The notes under the pieces: model-generated
What the model was told of the DNA's origin: nothing
The model's input: only the letters and a program-made list of their open reading frames with translations
The model's database searches: none
Shown here: positions 46,466-58,222 of the stretch, piece after piece
Position numbering within the stretch: position 1 is the first letter of the stretch
Layout: every line of letters begins with the position of its first letter
Made by a program: the position numbers and the translations under genes
Assembly: GCA_026260175.1 (NCBI GenBank)
Contig: JAKCWW010000616.1
Location: forward strand, 7,894-71,893
Source: Reticulitermes lucifugus
Lineage: Eukaryota; Arthropoda; Insecta; Blattodea; Rhinotermitidae
Length of the DNA stretch: 64,000 nucleotides
Reading direction: 5' to 3'

Positions 46466-48104
46466 ACGTACTGACAAATAACATCAAAATGTCAAAAAAT
46501 GCATGCAATGTACGTGTAATGTAACATTGAGGCGCCTTTGCTTAAATAATGTTGCCGTGGAAAAGCAGTATTACATATTCTGAGTGTGCGTCTGGAGCCT
46601 TATTTATCCAGCATGCAAAGCGCACGCGCCGTATTACATTGTCATGGGTGACCTGTTTGGCTCTACAACATTTTTCCACATAATCTCATAAACAACACGA
46701 TTTTCGCAAAACTGTTATTGGGCATAAAATGTGTGTTCTGATTTTCTCTACAGATTTTGTCTGAAACAGTTCTCATTCTAAGAAGAAATGAGCGAGACAT
46801 TATCGTAAATGTGCATGCGTCTTCATGTGAAGTACTCGTTATTCTTGTCAAATTTTAATGAATCTTGAATTTTCTCGACAGTTTTTCGAAAAATATTCAA
46901 ATACCAATTCCGTGAACTCCGTCCAGTGGAAGCCGAGTTATTCCATGTGGGCAGGCAGGCAGACAGACAGACAGACATGACGAAGCTAATAGTCGCTTTT
47001 CGCAATTTTGCGAATGCGCCTAAAAAACTCGGCCATAGAAAATCCTTCCATTACTCTTGTATCTACTCTCCTTCGTTCCCATTCCTGCACTGAACAACGA
47101 AAAATATCAACTCCAAATGCAACAAAAATTAAAAAATGTGTGCTTTATAAAGTTCTGATTATTGTTCAGTCCGGACCCGAAGATTGCAAGCATCAGTACC
47201 GCAAAAATTAACACACTTAATATGATGACTGATATGCAGAAATTACGAAATATGTAAACGAAAATGACATGATCAGTGAATGACTGCTGCATCAAAACAC
47301 TGAAATTGAACGGTTTGTGAGGCATCTTTACTATATCGATTCTCAGCCAGTGTTCTGCGATATGGGTATAAGACTGCCGCGATATTCTGAACTGAAATCC
47401 ATACCTACTCACTTAACAATATTTCACAAAATTTGATAATATCAGTGAGATATATACTGTGCCAAGAACAGTCAATTGTAATCTGAATACTGCGATTTAT
47501 TTATTACTTCACTCCTTCATTTTCAGGTCCCAAAGAGATGTTGATCTGCTAAATTTGCGTATAAGGTGCAATCCTTACGAGGTCTACAAAAAGACTGCAA
47601 CTAAAATTCATAAATGGAAAGCATGACGAACATGAATAATATGCAGAAGCTCTACAATTTTTAAGCAAACACACACCAAAATTGACAATTCAGCACACAC
47701 CAGTCATCCTGAACGAGGATTTTGTAGTCTTTCTCAAACCCTCCAGGCAACTTCAGAAAAAGTAGGCGTACTTTAATTTAGGCTATGGTCGATTCCTTTG
47801 ACATCGTTTCCAATTTGTTATCCACCGCGCATCCCGCTATCTGCGGCTACACAGGTTCAGCAACTGATATCATTAAATAACTTGTGAATACACAAATAAA
47901 GAAAATAGTCAAATAAATATAAGATACGCACATACACACACACACACACAAATTTACAATAGTAGGCCTACAAGATTTGGCGTAACCCACAAGACAATGA
48001 ACTATGGTTAATTTAATTAACGTCCACGTGAAAAAAACTAAGAAATAGTCCACTATTCATTCCAAATTTTAAACACATAAAATATTAACGAAAACGTTTT
48101 GAAA
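46466..48104. other. No recognised feature apart from short microsatellites
   Basis: (CAGA)n at 46954-46976 and (CA)n at 47931-47951. Otherwise unannotated. Confidence 0.4.
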
Positions 48105-48320
48105 GTGTCGTCAGAGATGGTGATTAGCTTCGAACTAGATGGTCTTCATTCTATTCTGTTCTTTACCATCACGTCTAGAAGGGCCTTCAACCCCGAAGAC
48201 AGAGTTAGTATGTTCCCTCAAAAACTTGTTAACCACCTACAAGAATTCCCAGGGTCATAATCCAGACAATCACAACATGAATCTTCACCGCTTTTTAAAC
48301 CTCAAATCTCCTATCCAATA
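48105..48320. repeat. Class 3 foldback repeat, degraded copy
   Basis: GTCGTCAGAGATGGTGATTA on the left. ACTTGTTAACCACCTACAAG, AATCACAACATGAATCTTCA and TTTAAACCTCAAATCTCC on the right keep the family order. Confidence 0.6.
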
Positions 48321-48659
48321 AATGTTTAAATTTGACTGTGCGAGTTCTGCCTGAGCGTGTAACCGTGTTAACGAGCGGCCGTAGATCAGACATCAGAGTG
48401 AAAGTGGATCGATAATGACGTGTTGTTCCATGCACGGGACAGGAGAGATCGTGGTGCTGATGGCGGGGAGTGGTCCACAAAAAAAATAATTTTACTGAAT
48501 CTCTTTCTGATCTTCCCTTCATCCGAACAACACTGATTATGTAACAGCGGACTATAGCTACAATTTGCAGAGTGGTCAGGGAGACAGCAAGCTGTCGTAT
48601 ACATGTTGCTTGTACGTACCTGATGTCTGTATTGCAGCATTACCTGGGTGATTTGAGAA

Positions 48660-48840
48660 TTTCACAGCGTTCTTGACAAAAATTAGTCTTCTGGAATACG
48701 ACGAAGTATTAGTCAGTAAATTCTTACCAACGTTTCGAAGGTTGCCGCTGCATCAATTACCTCCGAAACGTCGGTAACATAATACCAATCCAGACGGCAT
48801 CATATCTCAGAAGAAATTCAAAATTGCTGGGTTATACTAG
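48660..48840. repeat. Class 3 foldback repeat copy
   Basis: TAGTCTTCTGGAATACGACG, TCTTACCAACGTTTCGAAGG, TGCCGCTGCATCAATTACCT, CCGAAACGTCGGTAACATAA and ACGGCATCATATCTCAGAAG. The two halves fold on each other. Confidence 0.82.
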
Positions 48841-48929
48841 TGAGTGAATATGTTATTGGCGGGGTATATTCTAATGGGGTACAAGAGCGCTATTCGCTAT
48901 TTTGCGTGTCGTATTACCTTTTATGTTCG

Positions 48930-49050
48930 TATGAATTATGTGGAGCTAAACCGCATTCTTAACCTGGGCTTTAGTTCGAAGTGGTCACTTGCACGCTACA
49001 GTTGCCTTTACTCTGGAGAAAGTTCCCGAATCCCCTTGCCCAGAACGATG
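48930..49050 (-). repeat. SINE-B fragment (first of two in tandem)
   Basis: GTGGAGCTAAACCGCATTCT, TAACCTGGGCTTTAG, GAAGTGGTCACTTGCACGC and CTTTACTCTGGAGAAAG match the 3' half of SINE-B on the minus strand. Confidence 0.65.
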
Positions 49051-49114
49051 GGCGAGGTCAAGAGCTGTCCTGCACTTGATAAATTTCTCCGGCTTAATTA
49101 AGCATAAAGCCATG

Positions 49115-49580
49115 CAGATGTATGGGGTGTGGTGGCATGTTTCTATGCGTTTTAACCACGTACCCGGAAGGACATGAGTAATAAGTTCCACTTTCCAGCC
49201 TTTTTGCCCTTGGGAAAGGGCGACCCGTACCCAAGGGCTACGAGGTTGGGTACTTTAAGAGCCGTTCTGGACACTGTGTAGACCAGGTCGGGTAGGTTCA
49301 AAGCTGCTCTGGATGCTGTAAGAACAGTTCCTGTAGGTTCTTAGAGCCGCTCTGGACACTGTGTAGAGCAGGCCGGGTAGGCTCAACAGCCGCTCTTGAC
49401 GCTGTGTAGACCAGGTCGCATAGGTTCAAGAGCCGCTCTTGACGCTGTGTAGAGCAGGTCGCGTAGGTTCAAGAGCCGCTCTGCACGCTGTGTAGACCAG
49501 ACAAATCACTGCTCCTGCCGGGACTCCAATTCCGATTCTCCAGTCGTCCAGTTCGTGGCTTAGTAGCTGCACTGAGTGTA
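49115..49580 (-). mobile_element. SINE-B whose middle is expanded into a minisatellite
   Basis: Left flank: GTATGGGGTGTGGTGGCATG, GGAAGGACATGAGTAATAAG, TTTTTGCCCTTGGGAAAGGG and CGTACCC follow the SINE-B 3' half. Right flank: ACAAATCACTGCTCCTGCCG, GGACTCCAATTCCG and TCGTCCAG follow the SINE-B 5' half. Between them the segment that is normally a single AGGCTGGGTGGGCCCCAGAG, CCGGTCTGGATG block is repeated about six times (next entry). Confidence 0.75.
49250..49504. repeat. Minisatellite, about 43-bp unit, 6 copies, derived from SINE-B
   Basis: TAGGTTC-type unit starts lie at 49251, 49293, 49334, 49378, 49421 and 49464 (spacing 41-44 bp). Unit: AGGTTCAAGAGCCGCTCTGG, ACGCTGTGTAGACCAGGTCG, CGT. 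The first unit still reads AGGTTGGGTACTTTAAGAGC, CGTTCTGGAC, close to the SINE-B original. Confidence 0.92.
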
Positions 49581-52267
49581 ATGTGCCGGCTCTGTTACGA
49601 TCTGAGAGTGAAGACAAAACTTCCAACAACATTTGGAGGTCTAAATGAGCTACGTTTCGCAGAGAAAATGCACCAGAAACGAAGGCGCGATCAACGCCCT
49701 GTGTTTCCAGGATTTTAATACTGAACACAGAAGTTTCCCTTGTGTTAACCTCGTATTGTTTACTTTTGAAAAAGTCAGACGTGTATGTTCAATTTTGATC
49801 CATCTTTCAATAGAACTACGCTGAAGGCAGCAAAATCTGTATCCGTTTTCCATTCAGCTCTCTTCCCCATTCACAGGAATTTTTTCTCTCGATGTCGTCT
49901 CTATAATTCTCTGCGCTTCTTCAATTCGCCCCAACTTTCTCATCCGTTTTCCGTCATTATTCACAATACAATCGAGTACAATACGCTCAACTCCTGCCTC
50001 GTTCTCAGGAATGCTGAATTCAGGGTAGTTGCAGAGAGACAATGTGGGATACAATAATACACAAGACGACCTGTAACTACGAATGTTTAATCGCTAGGGA
50101 AAGATGCATATAGTAATCAGAAACTTATTTACAAGGCTTGTCATCATATGGGGCCACGGCGTTAAATAGTATATAGGGTACGTGATGTCATATCCTTTCG
50201 ATTTTAGAAATGTAATTTTAACATGTAAAAAAAAAATTCAACTTTCATTGCTTGCAGTGCCCCAAGTGCCAAGTGTCAGGTAAGGAGATAGAGTGGTACA
50301 AAATTGGATTTTGACCTCTCAGGTTGTGAAACCAAGCAGTCTTGTAGTTTGATATCATACGATTACAGGGGACCCTGTTTATTCAAGTACTGGTTGGGAA
50401 TACATGTCTATAAACTCGTTTATATCTTAGCAAGTACAGGAAAGAAATGCATACAAAATTTTGGTACGAAAATCTGATAAAGAGGAAAGAAAGTTTTTGG
50501 ACACATATGACACTAAAAGATATTACAACATATTAAAATGCATCTGAAGGATTTGGCCATTAGGATAGGAACTAGGGGCCTTGTGAAGGTAGGAGCAAAT
50601 ATTCGGGTTCCATAAAGTGAAGGAAATTTTGTTGTCAAGCTGAGCAACTATTAGCTACTGAGCGACAAAGACTAAGACTTAGTCTAAAATATAGATTACG
50701 TAGTTACAAAGAGCAAGATTTTATTAACCCTCTCCATGCTACAAAAGAGAAGCATCATTATGATATGCTATCCTTTTCTGTTACGAACTGTTTCGGGGTT
50801 AAATGGAGGAAAATGATGTCCCTTATCATGTCATGAAAATTCAAGACAAAAATTATATTTTACGACAACATAAATCATAAATTACCATAAAATGCAACAA
50901 AAGACGAAACTCAGTAAGCACAATGTGTGTGACAAGAAGTAAGGCATTTAATCTGTTTGCTTTAGCCTCTTCGTACGCATAATTAATTAACCCGCAGCTT
51001 AAATTAAACAGATGACAAGTTCAATTAGAGCGAGCACAATGCATCCACGTTACATGTAACAAACAGACCTTGCCGAATTGAATACACCAGCATCAGCCGT
51101 CTACTAATTAAGTTCCGAATTCTTTTACATGATTAAAATCAATTACGGGGGACAAAGAACATGCCACTGGCCCTCAAAGCATCTTGAATCCGTCTGAACT
51201 CCATCCCGGCGACTCTACTTTCACGGAACATGCATGAGATTATTAATTTATTGATCTATAGGTTCACCTTTGTTGGTACATTTCAGTGCTTCGGGATAAA
51301 ACATTGCGGAATTCTCTTAATTAAATACCTTCAAGTCTGCCAACGCCATTAATAAAACCTGGATCTCTTTGACACCAAAATTCGTCCTTTTGTACAACAC
51401 TTTTTTCCAAGTAAGAGTTTAAATTCTCACGATAGGAAATATGCGCTGCTGCCTCCATATTTGGCGCAGAAGATGGACTTTGATAACTAGCTATCAGCCT
51501 AGATGACGTCACAACCCAGGAGACTGTAATCTTTACACTTATTCTACTGTGCGCCAGAAAGTCGCTTGGCTGCAGACAATCTCTCCCTCCCACCCGTTCC
51601 AAGCGACTGCTAACCCCCTTATAGTCACTAATTATGTCATGGATTTTACTCGGAGACAATCCCTACTTAATACTAACTGCAACTTGGGAGATGGACCTCG
51701 ACAGGATTTACTCAAAGTGGTGCTGAGAAGCTTTCCCATCATGTCAAAAGTACAGATTGTCCTACTCATCATGTTCCAAAATTAGGCTTTTTCGGCAAAT
51801 AAACTTAGCACCTGAGGAGCCAATTAGCCTACTCAGGCTTGCTCCATCCACATTGAATGTACTTCGGTCAATCAATATTTTCACAGATTTTCCATCATCC
51901 CTCCTTACTCGCGGATACTTATTTCCAACTGTCTTTTTTAAACGTCTTTCTTCCAACCTTTCGACATATTCAAAAATAAGTCTGGGTCTGAAATAATTCA
52001 AAACAATTCAGCTGCATGAAATGAAAGATTTCTGTAACCCGCACACAAGAACAAGTGGCGAGTACAACGTCGAAATGTGGATGAAAAACTTGGCATTCTC
52101 TGAGCTCTAACACAAGTCCTCAAAATGTAGAAACAAGTTTATTCAAAATGGAGTTTTATGTAGCCTACATAGGCGTATATGAAATTTTGACATGCAAATT
52201 ATGTGCTCGGAATTTTGATAACAATACATTTCGTATTTAAACGTAAATTTGCCCCCTTAAATGCCAT
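49581..52267. other. No recognised feature
   Basis: About 2.7 kb of AT-rich DNA. A 79-codon minus frame at 51762-52001 ('YVERLEERRLKKTVGN') is vaguely LINE-tail-like but too weak to call. Confidence 0.3.
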
Positions 52268-52500
52268 TAAAGTATGTGGGTGTGGAGGTACAGCGCCACT
52301 CATCCTTAGCGTCGACACTAGCGATAGGTGAGTGGTCAGCCTCACGCCCCGGTCGCCTTACCTGACGAATGCATATGCCCCAGAGCAGTCCTGGACGTTT
52401 TAAAGAAGAGAAAAATCTCTTGCCCTTGCCGGGATACGAAATCCGGATCGTCCAAACCACAACGTAGTGACTATACTGACTACGCTACTCCGCTTCACAT
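52268..52500 (-). mobile_element. SINE-B, complete copy
   Basis: On the minus strand the head reads AGCGGAGTAGCGTAGTCAGT (A-box) and GACGATCCGGATTTCGTATC (degraded B-box). The body has CAAGAGATTTTTCTCTTC, CCGGGGCGTGAGGCTGACCA and CTCACCTATCGCTAG. The 3' block is GACGCTAAGGATGAGTGGCG. The family shares the SINE-A head but has a distinct 3' part (GAGTGGTCAGC plus-strand signature). Confidence 0.88.
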
Positions 52501-53708
52501 TACATAATTATTTAAGAAATGGAAGAAAAAATCAATCATGGCGTTATGTAAATCATAAGTTCCAATAAATCAATATAAACCAAGAGATTTCAAAACAATA
52601 TTTACTTTCTATTTCGCTTACGAGATTTTATCAGATATTTTATGTTAAATGATGGTGACGGAGAGACGGACTCCGTCCCCTACCAAGGAAGCATTTTACC
52701 CTTTTCATACAAATAATATAGTGGAATATCGATCTGGTCATTCTGAAATACAGTAGGATTAAGTTTTAACGTCTGTTTTTTCAGTTATCTGGGCTGCTTT
52801 CTTGCCAGTCAATAAGCTGTCAAAGCAGAAATTTTCCTAAAGAAGAAAACTATTCCAAGTATCGAGGAAAAACATGACCGGACCAACACTTGTATCTACC
52901 ACGAGGATTTTGATATTATCGGTGCCTAGGTGTTGTAAATGAGTTGGTAAAAGTAAAATAGATCACGAGCTGCACGTGGGTGTTTTCAGCAGCCGTTCGC
53001 TTCTATCCGGATATTCCAGCATCTAATGCCACCCCATTCACTGTAAACTGAAATGCAATTGCCGTAAAATCTGTAACACTCAGTAAAGCTGCCCCTATAC
53101 GAGACGCCTTTGAGGGTGTCGAGGGCAGCTGGTAAGAAGTCTAGTTACATTTCTCATGAGTAGTATTTCATTCGAAAAGTTCTCTAATAGGAAGAGAGAA
53201 TTCGTCTGTTGTTTAATAAAAAGTACAAGTAGAACCTAAAATAGTAGTTTGCCCTTGCATAAACGTCTGCACTGAAAATTGTGTTTTCCCAGCACCAATG
53301 TTACAATAGAGCGCTGGATTTTTCATGCGCGTAATTGAAAATGCATGTACAAGTTCACCCCGGCGTTAGGTTCTCCCCGATTGTGTAATGTCTGAACGGA
53401 TAAGACAGGCCTATAAAATCTGTGCGTTCTCTATACTGCCAGTTATACAACCCAATATATCCACAGCAGGAGAATCTAGCTTCAAGGCGCCATATCTCTG
53501 TCGAAACAGAGAAAGAATTAAAATTTATAACAAATATCCTATTGAAGAGGAGCTGACTCACAATCGCAGATGTTTTCAATTCTAAACGAATGTACTTGTA
53601 CATCATATACAGAATTCGCATTTTCGTGCTATTTAATCCTTTAAGGCTTTGTGGTTATTATATGTACCATTAAGTTTTACCACTAAGATATCTGCACTTT
53701 TGCACATA
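52501..53708. other. No recognised feature
   Basis: Unannotated. Confidence 0.35.
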
Positions 53709-53970
53709 AAACTTAAAAGTTCACCCTACAACCTGCAACGAAGGCACAGAGGGAGAGTAGACATAGCTATATTTTTCCTTTAACCTCGCCGCTAGTTGGG
53801 GTGGGTGGTTAACACCACGCCCCGGCCGCCTTACCCAATGTACAGGAGGCTGGGTGGGCCCCAGGGCCGGTCTGGACGAGTGCAGAAAATCTCGCTCCCA
53901 CCAGGAATCGGTCCCCGGACCTCCAACCCGTAGGAAGTCGCTATACCAACTACGCTATCCCGGTCCACGC
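53709..53970 (-). mobile_element. SINE-A, nearly complete copy
   Basis: Head at the right end (GACCGGGATAGCGTAGTTGG read in complement, 53970 inward), body GGCCCACCCAGCCTCCTG, then GGGCGTGGTGTTAACCACCC. The 3' part has AGTAGACATAGC and the terminal GGTTGTAGGGTGAACTTTT in complement. A short deletion removes part of the CCCGGGxxx block near 53835. Confidence 0.9.
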
Positions 53971-54099
53971 CCTTTTCCACATAGTGTATTTCACAACAAA
54001 CACCGATTTTACATTGTAACATATTTACTGGTTGGATTTTCTAATGGAAACAATGCGTTGTCTGTGAGGTACGAACTGAATCTGTGTATACATATGTCC

Positions 54100-54125
54100 G
54101 CACACTCACACACACACACATACAG
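54100..54125 (+). repeat. (CA)n microsatellite
   Basis: About a dozen CA dinucleotides. Confidence 0.9.
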
Positions 54126-54611
54126 ACATAGAGTGTATATAAAAGAGCGCGCACGCACACATATAATATTTGTCTTCAAATTGTGGAATTCTGTATAGCG
54201 TCTAATTGTAGGCGGAAGTGACTGCATACAGGACTGACTCCAATCACCTGCTCACGCTCAGTTTTAAATGTTAACGTTTGTGGTTTCCCCGTTATGTGCC
54301 ACCTGTTGTCGCACGCTTGACTGCAAGGCAGTTCGCCTGTAGTCCCACACACAGTAGTAAAATAATTCATGTTACAACCAAACGGAAACCCAAATCGACA
54401 TAAGGGCTGTCCAAACACACCTAGTGACAATAAGAGGTGCTCAAAATAAATATAAGAAGTTTAAACCTTTGAAAAAATAAATTTACTAGCACAATATTTA
54501 AACATTTAGTTCCTTCGTAACAGAAGACCTGCAGCTTAATGGAATTAATCGCTGTTGTTTCTAAGAATCCTACAAATATAAAAGGTAATTTTAATCGTGT
54601 GCACGCTTGTA

Positions 54612-54880
54612 AGGCATAATGGGAGTAGAGGTACTACGTATAGCTGCACTGACACTTTACTTAGGCAACAGACGGAAGTGAGTGGTCAGCTTCCAGTGCA
54701 GGCCGCTTTTTCTCGCGGAAAAGTTCTGAGTGGCCACTGCAAAGGAGGCTTGTTGGGCCCCAGAGCCGGTTTAGATATTTGGAGAAGTAAAAAATCCTTT
54801 ACTCCTGCTTAGAATCGAACCACTTTTCCTCGGGTGTCCAGTCTTAAGCTCTGTGTCCCATTCAACAGTTGATCCACTGG
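54612..54880 (-). mobile_element. SINE-B, near complete, diverged
   Basis: GGGAGTAGAGGTACTACGTA, GAAGTGAGTGGTCAGCTTCC, AAAGGAGGCTTGTTGGGCCC, AGAGCCGGTTTAGATATTTG and GAATCGAACCACTTTTCC (degraded B-box in complement). Confidence 0.82.
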
Positions 54881-55390
54881 ATGGAAAATGTTTGTCCCAT
54901 TAGACAAGTGCGGCTAGAAAATTTTTATATTTACTCACAGACTAAATATGATAACCAAATTAAATTCAATTAAAAATACACTGGGGTTTAATAAGTTTTT
55001 CCATTTAATGATTCCGTATGAGAAAAAAGAAGTCGACCGTGACCGTACGTTCAATACGTCTACCAGTGCAGTGGCACGCGAACCTTCACTAGTTGTACAT
55101 CACGACCTTCATACCACCAAATCCACTTTAATTCTATATTTTTTGCAACCCTACTTGATATGCAGAACAGTTGTGTAAGAGAATAAAATTCCGAAGTTCC
55201 ATCTACACATGAACAGATATTTCATACCAAACAAAATTCTACGTGCTTGTTTGCCACCTAATTCATCCCAGTATACTAAAAATATTTCTCTGACAGTACC
55301 ATTCTATAAGATTTCATTGTTATATTTTAACATATTTAGATTTTAATATTCATTAACATTCGCGATTTCAGGCTTCCGCCGCGATGTTGA
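54881..55390. other. No recognised feature
   Basis: Unannotated. Confidence 0.35.
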
Positions 55391-55485
55391 TGAGTTCTGC
55401 GCTCTTCTGGGGTGTTACGCAGCGTCGAGTGGTAATCCTTTATCGGTCCCATCTTCAAGTGTCAAGAAGTCCAAGAAGAAAAGAA
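55391..55485 (+). repeat. Class 2 foldback, half palindrome
   Basis: GAGTTCTGCGCTCTTCTGGG, GTGTTACGCAGCGTCGAGTG, GTAATCCTTTATCGG and CCCATCTTCAAGTGTCAAG match the left arm of 21669-21881. The block with CCGAAACGTCGG is shortened here and the opposite arm is absent. Confidence 0.88.
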
Positions 55486-55627
55486 AGCCGGCAAGACGGT
55501 ACGCAGATTTCTTCATTAATATTTTTATCACTCCAGGATTTCTAATATAGCGAAAGTGTTGTACACTTGTAATACAGAGGGCTCGTTCGGCTCAATAATT
55601 TTTCTTTGTAACACTTTTGTATTGTCT

Positions 55628-55668
55628 CACCTGAGGATGGCCCCTTCCGTGGGCCGAAATATGTAGTT
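55628..55668 (+). ncRNA. Hammerhead-like motif, strong helix II
   Basis: CUGAGGA (55631-55637), extra U, helix II GGCCC/GGGCC (5 bp, loop CUUCCGU), GAAAU, AUGUA. Helix I is weak (CA/UG, 2 bp). Confidence 0.4.
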
Positions 55669-57552
55669 TTGTAGGGAATGTTTTACTTACAATAACAGTG
55701 TTGTGTTTTGACAGACTTTATCTGTGCATATCTAGTTGATTAACATAATAGGACGACCTCGCCAAAAAAGAAGAAATGTTTGGACTACTGAACGTTATGT
55801 GATGACAACTAGTTTGGCACAGAGGTACAAATGTTAAGGGGAAACCCACTGCCTCAAACGTCAGCTTAGAAGTGCTCCGAAAGTTCATTTCAAACTTTGG
55901 TACCTCACAAACTGCATGGAGTGACGTCCAAGACCACAATACTCACGTTCGTGAGTACCTCACGTCACAAGCCACAAATTTCGTAAATGCAAAGCAGCGA
56001 ATTTACAGAAGAAAATGTGGTTCTAAAATACATCATAAGTCTTTACACCTGTGGGAATATTTTAATTAGCAGGAGTTTCATGCTGACATCAGAACTTGAA
56101 TGTAACATTTTGAGCGTTCTTTGTAGCTATAAAGTTATACCCATTCGCCCGTCCGTTCGCTTGTTTTATATCCTCACGTAGACTACTGTACAGAATTTGT
56201 TTTAACGTGGTATTGCGACTCTGCACTCACGGTTCTCGAGCGAATTTATTTTCCGTCCCTCTCAACAAGTTCCTTTTCTTTTTACACAAAGCTCAAATCA
56301 ATATAAATTTTCGACAAAAAATTGTTCGCTGTACAGAACGTGGCTCATAACTTTGTATACAGGTGTAGGTCTGCTCAGGATACAGGCCCTCAATTCTCAC
56401 TTTCAATATTCTTGATATGATAAATATTTAGCGCAAGAGTGCTCCATGAGTAGAAAATCAAGGTTCGATATCAGGCAGGAGCAGAAATTTCTTTCTACAC
56501 AATGCAGTCCAGAGACACTCTGAGGGTGATCCAACCTCGTATCCAATGCGGCCTGGCGGCATTTTCACCAAGGTTAGACACAGCGGGACATGAACCTGGC
56601 CACTCATCTTTATCTAGTACAGAGGTTAGGTATGGGTGAAACTATACCTCCATTTTCCTAAACGCCCTCATGGAGCTGAAAATAATTAATTAAGCAAAAG
56701 AATGACTCTACGTTATGGCAAATTTTTAAAGAAACAGAATAAAACCAAATTTCTGACTTTAACAGTGCTCTTACTTTAGTACGATATCATTTTTGGGCTT
56801 ACTGCAATAAGTAAACATTAAGTTCATTGGCACATGAAAACACTCGAAAAACGCATTTGGCAAATAAATTATGTTCTACACACTGTGAGTACACCTGTCC
56901 GATCCTCTTGTATGGAGGCTTCTTTAATATGTCAGTGGCGTATTAAAGGCTCTGTGGACAGCCCTAAGTTTGTTCGCCCAATATAAAGTTATATATTGGA
57001 TACTGTGAAGAGTTTAGATGTGAGAAGCAATGTGACGTTGTTTGGAGTCTTTGTCTATAATCAAATGATTTATTTGTGGCATTCAAGCGACTTATCCGCA
57101 AAGCTACTGTCACACTACTGCGACCTGAACTGATATATACGAACTGAGCCTACTGGAGTGCTGCCACTACCTACAAATAAAAACAAAAAAATTCAGAATG
57201 ACAAAACAGACGTAATGGTAACGACCAGGACGCCTACTGGTAAGCACCCGGTTTGAATCTTAGGCATGTTCTAGACTATCCGCAAAGAGGTTTTTCGTGG
57301 TTTTATTCAGGCTCGTAAAATATCTTAACATGCGATTCCTGCCTTCTGGAAATCGATACCTACTCTTATTTCCTGTTCACCTTCCTACATATCTATATGT
57401 GAAGAGGGTGACGGACGAACTTCCAAATTCCGAAAAAGCAGGAAAGGTCTTTTAACGATTGAATAGTTGTTAGATTCGTTATGGTGACGAAGCAGTGGGT
57501 AGGACGACCGGAGATTCAGAGTTCGATTCATCTCCGGCGGAGAATTTTCTTT
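55669..57552. other. No recognised gene
   Basis: A frame near 55750-55840 ('GRPRQKRRNVWTTERYVMTT') may be a transposon scrap. A tRNA-like B-box (GAGTTCGATTCATC) lies at 57520. Nothing firm. Confidence 0.3.
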
Positions 57553-58115
57553 TCACCGCTGTTCTCCACAGAGTGCGATCTAGTGCTTCCTCTTTCGCTT
57601 TCCAGTATTCTTCGTTTCCTGAAGGTTATCCAGTAGCTCCTTACGTATTTTACCTCGTCTTCCACTCACTTCTATCCTCCTTCTATCCTTCCTTCAATAA
57701 CGTGTTTTAGAAGGCAGTTCCTCCGCAAGATGTGATCGATCCAGTTAACCTTCGTCCTTTTTATTTTATGTATCATGTTCTTTTCCTCGATGATTTTTTG
57801 TAGTACTTCATTTTTTACACAACCAGTCCAATTGATCTTCCCCAGCCTTCTCCAGCATCCCATTTCAAACTTTTCCAGGCATTTCTGGTCTACATTCCAA
57901 AATGTCAAAGTTTCAGCACCATACAAAGCTATGCTCCAAGTGTAGCACTTTACTAGTTTCTTCCTTAACTTTAAGTCCAGTTTGCTGGTGAAAAGTATTC
58001 TTCTTGTTGACTGCTGCTTTTGCCATGGCAATCCAAGATTTAATTTCACGTGTACATCTTACATCACTTTCCAAATTTTTCAGTCGCATTTGATTAATCA
58101 TAACTATCCAGCCTC
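57553..58115 (-). pseudogene. LINE reverse transcriptase, C-terminal fragment (second copy)
   Basis: On the minus strand the sequence reads 'GGWIVMINQMRLKNLESDVR', 'CTREIKSWIAMAKAAVNKKN', then after a frameshift near 58010 'LDLKLRKKLVKCYTWSIALY', 'GAETLTFWNVDQKCLEKFEM', 'GCWRRLGKINWTGCVKNE' and 'NWIDHILRRNCLLKHVIEGR'. It continues in broken frames to 'EEALDRTLWR'-like sequence at 57560. It is the same LINE family as 8052-8525 but less decayed, and extends about 150 bp further 5'. The conserved C-W-R-R and 'HILR' motifs are intact. No YxDD region or endonuclease is present, so it is 5' truncated. Confidence 0.87.
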
Positions 58116-58179
58116 CTGTACAAAAGTTACCGGAGATAGTTTTCAACAGAGTAAAGAGGTCGCGGCTTGCAGTTAACCA

Positions 58180-58222
58180 CCCACACACACACACATATAT
58201 ATATATATGTATATATATATAT
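58180..58222 (+). repeat. (CA)n-(TA)n microsatellite
   Basis: A CA run passes into alternating TA, which can form cruciforms. Confidence 0.92.

Noticed and set aside
51762-52001. LINE C-terminus on the minus strand
   Set aside because: Only a loose 'YVERLEERRLKK' resemblance; no second motif.
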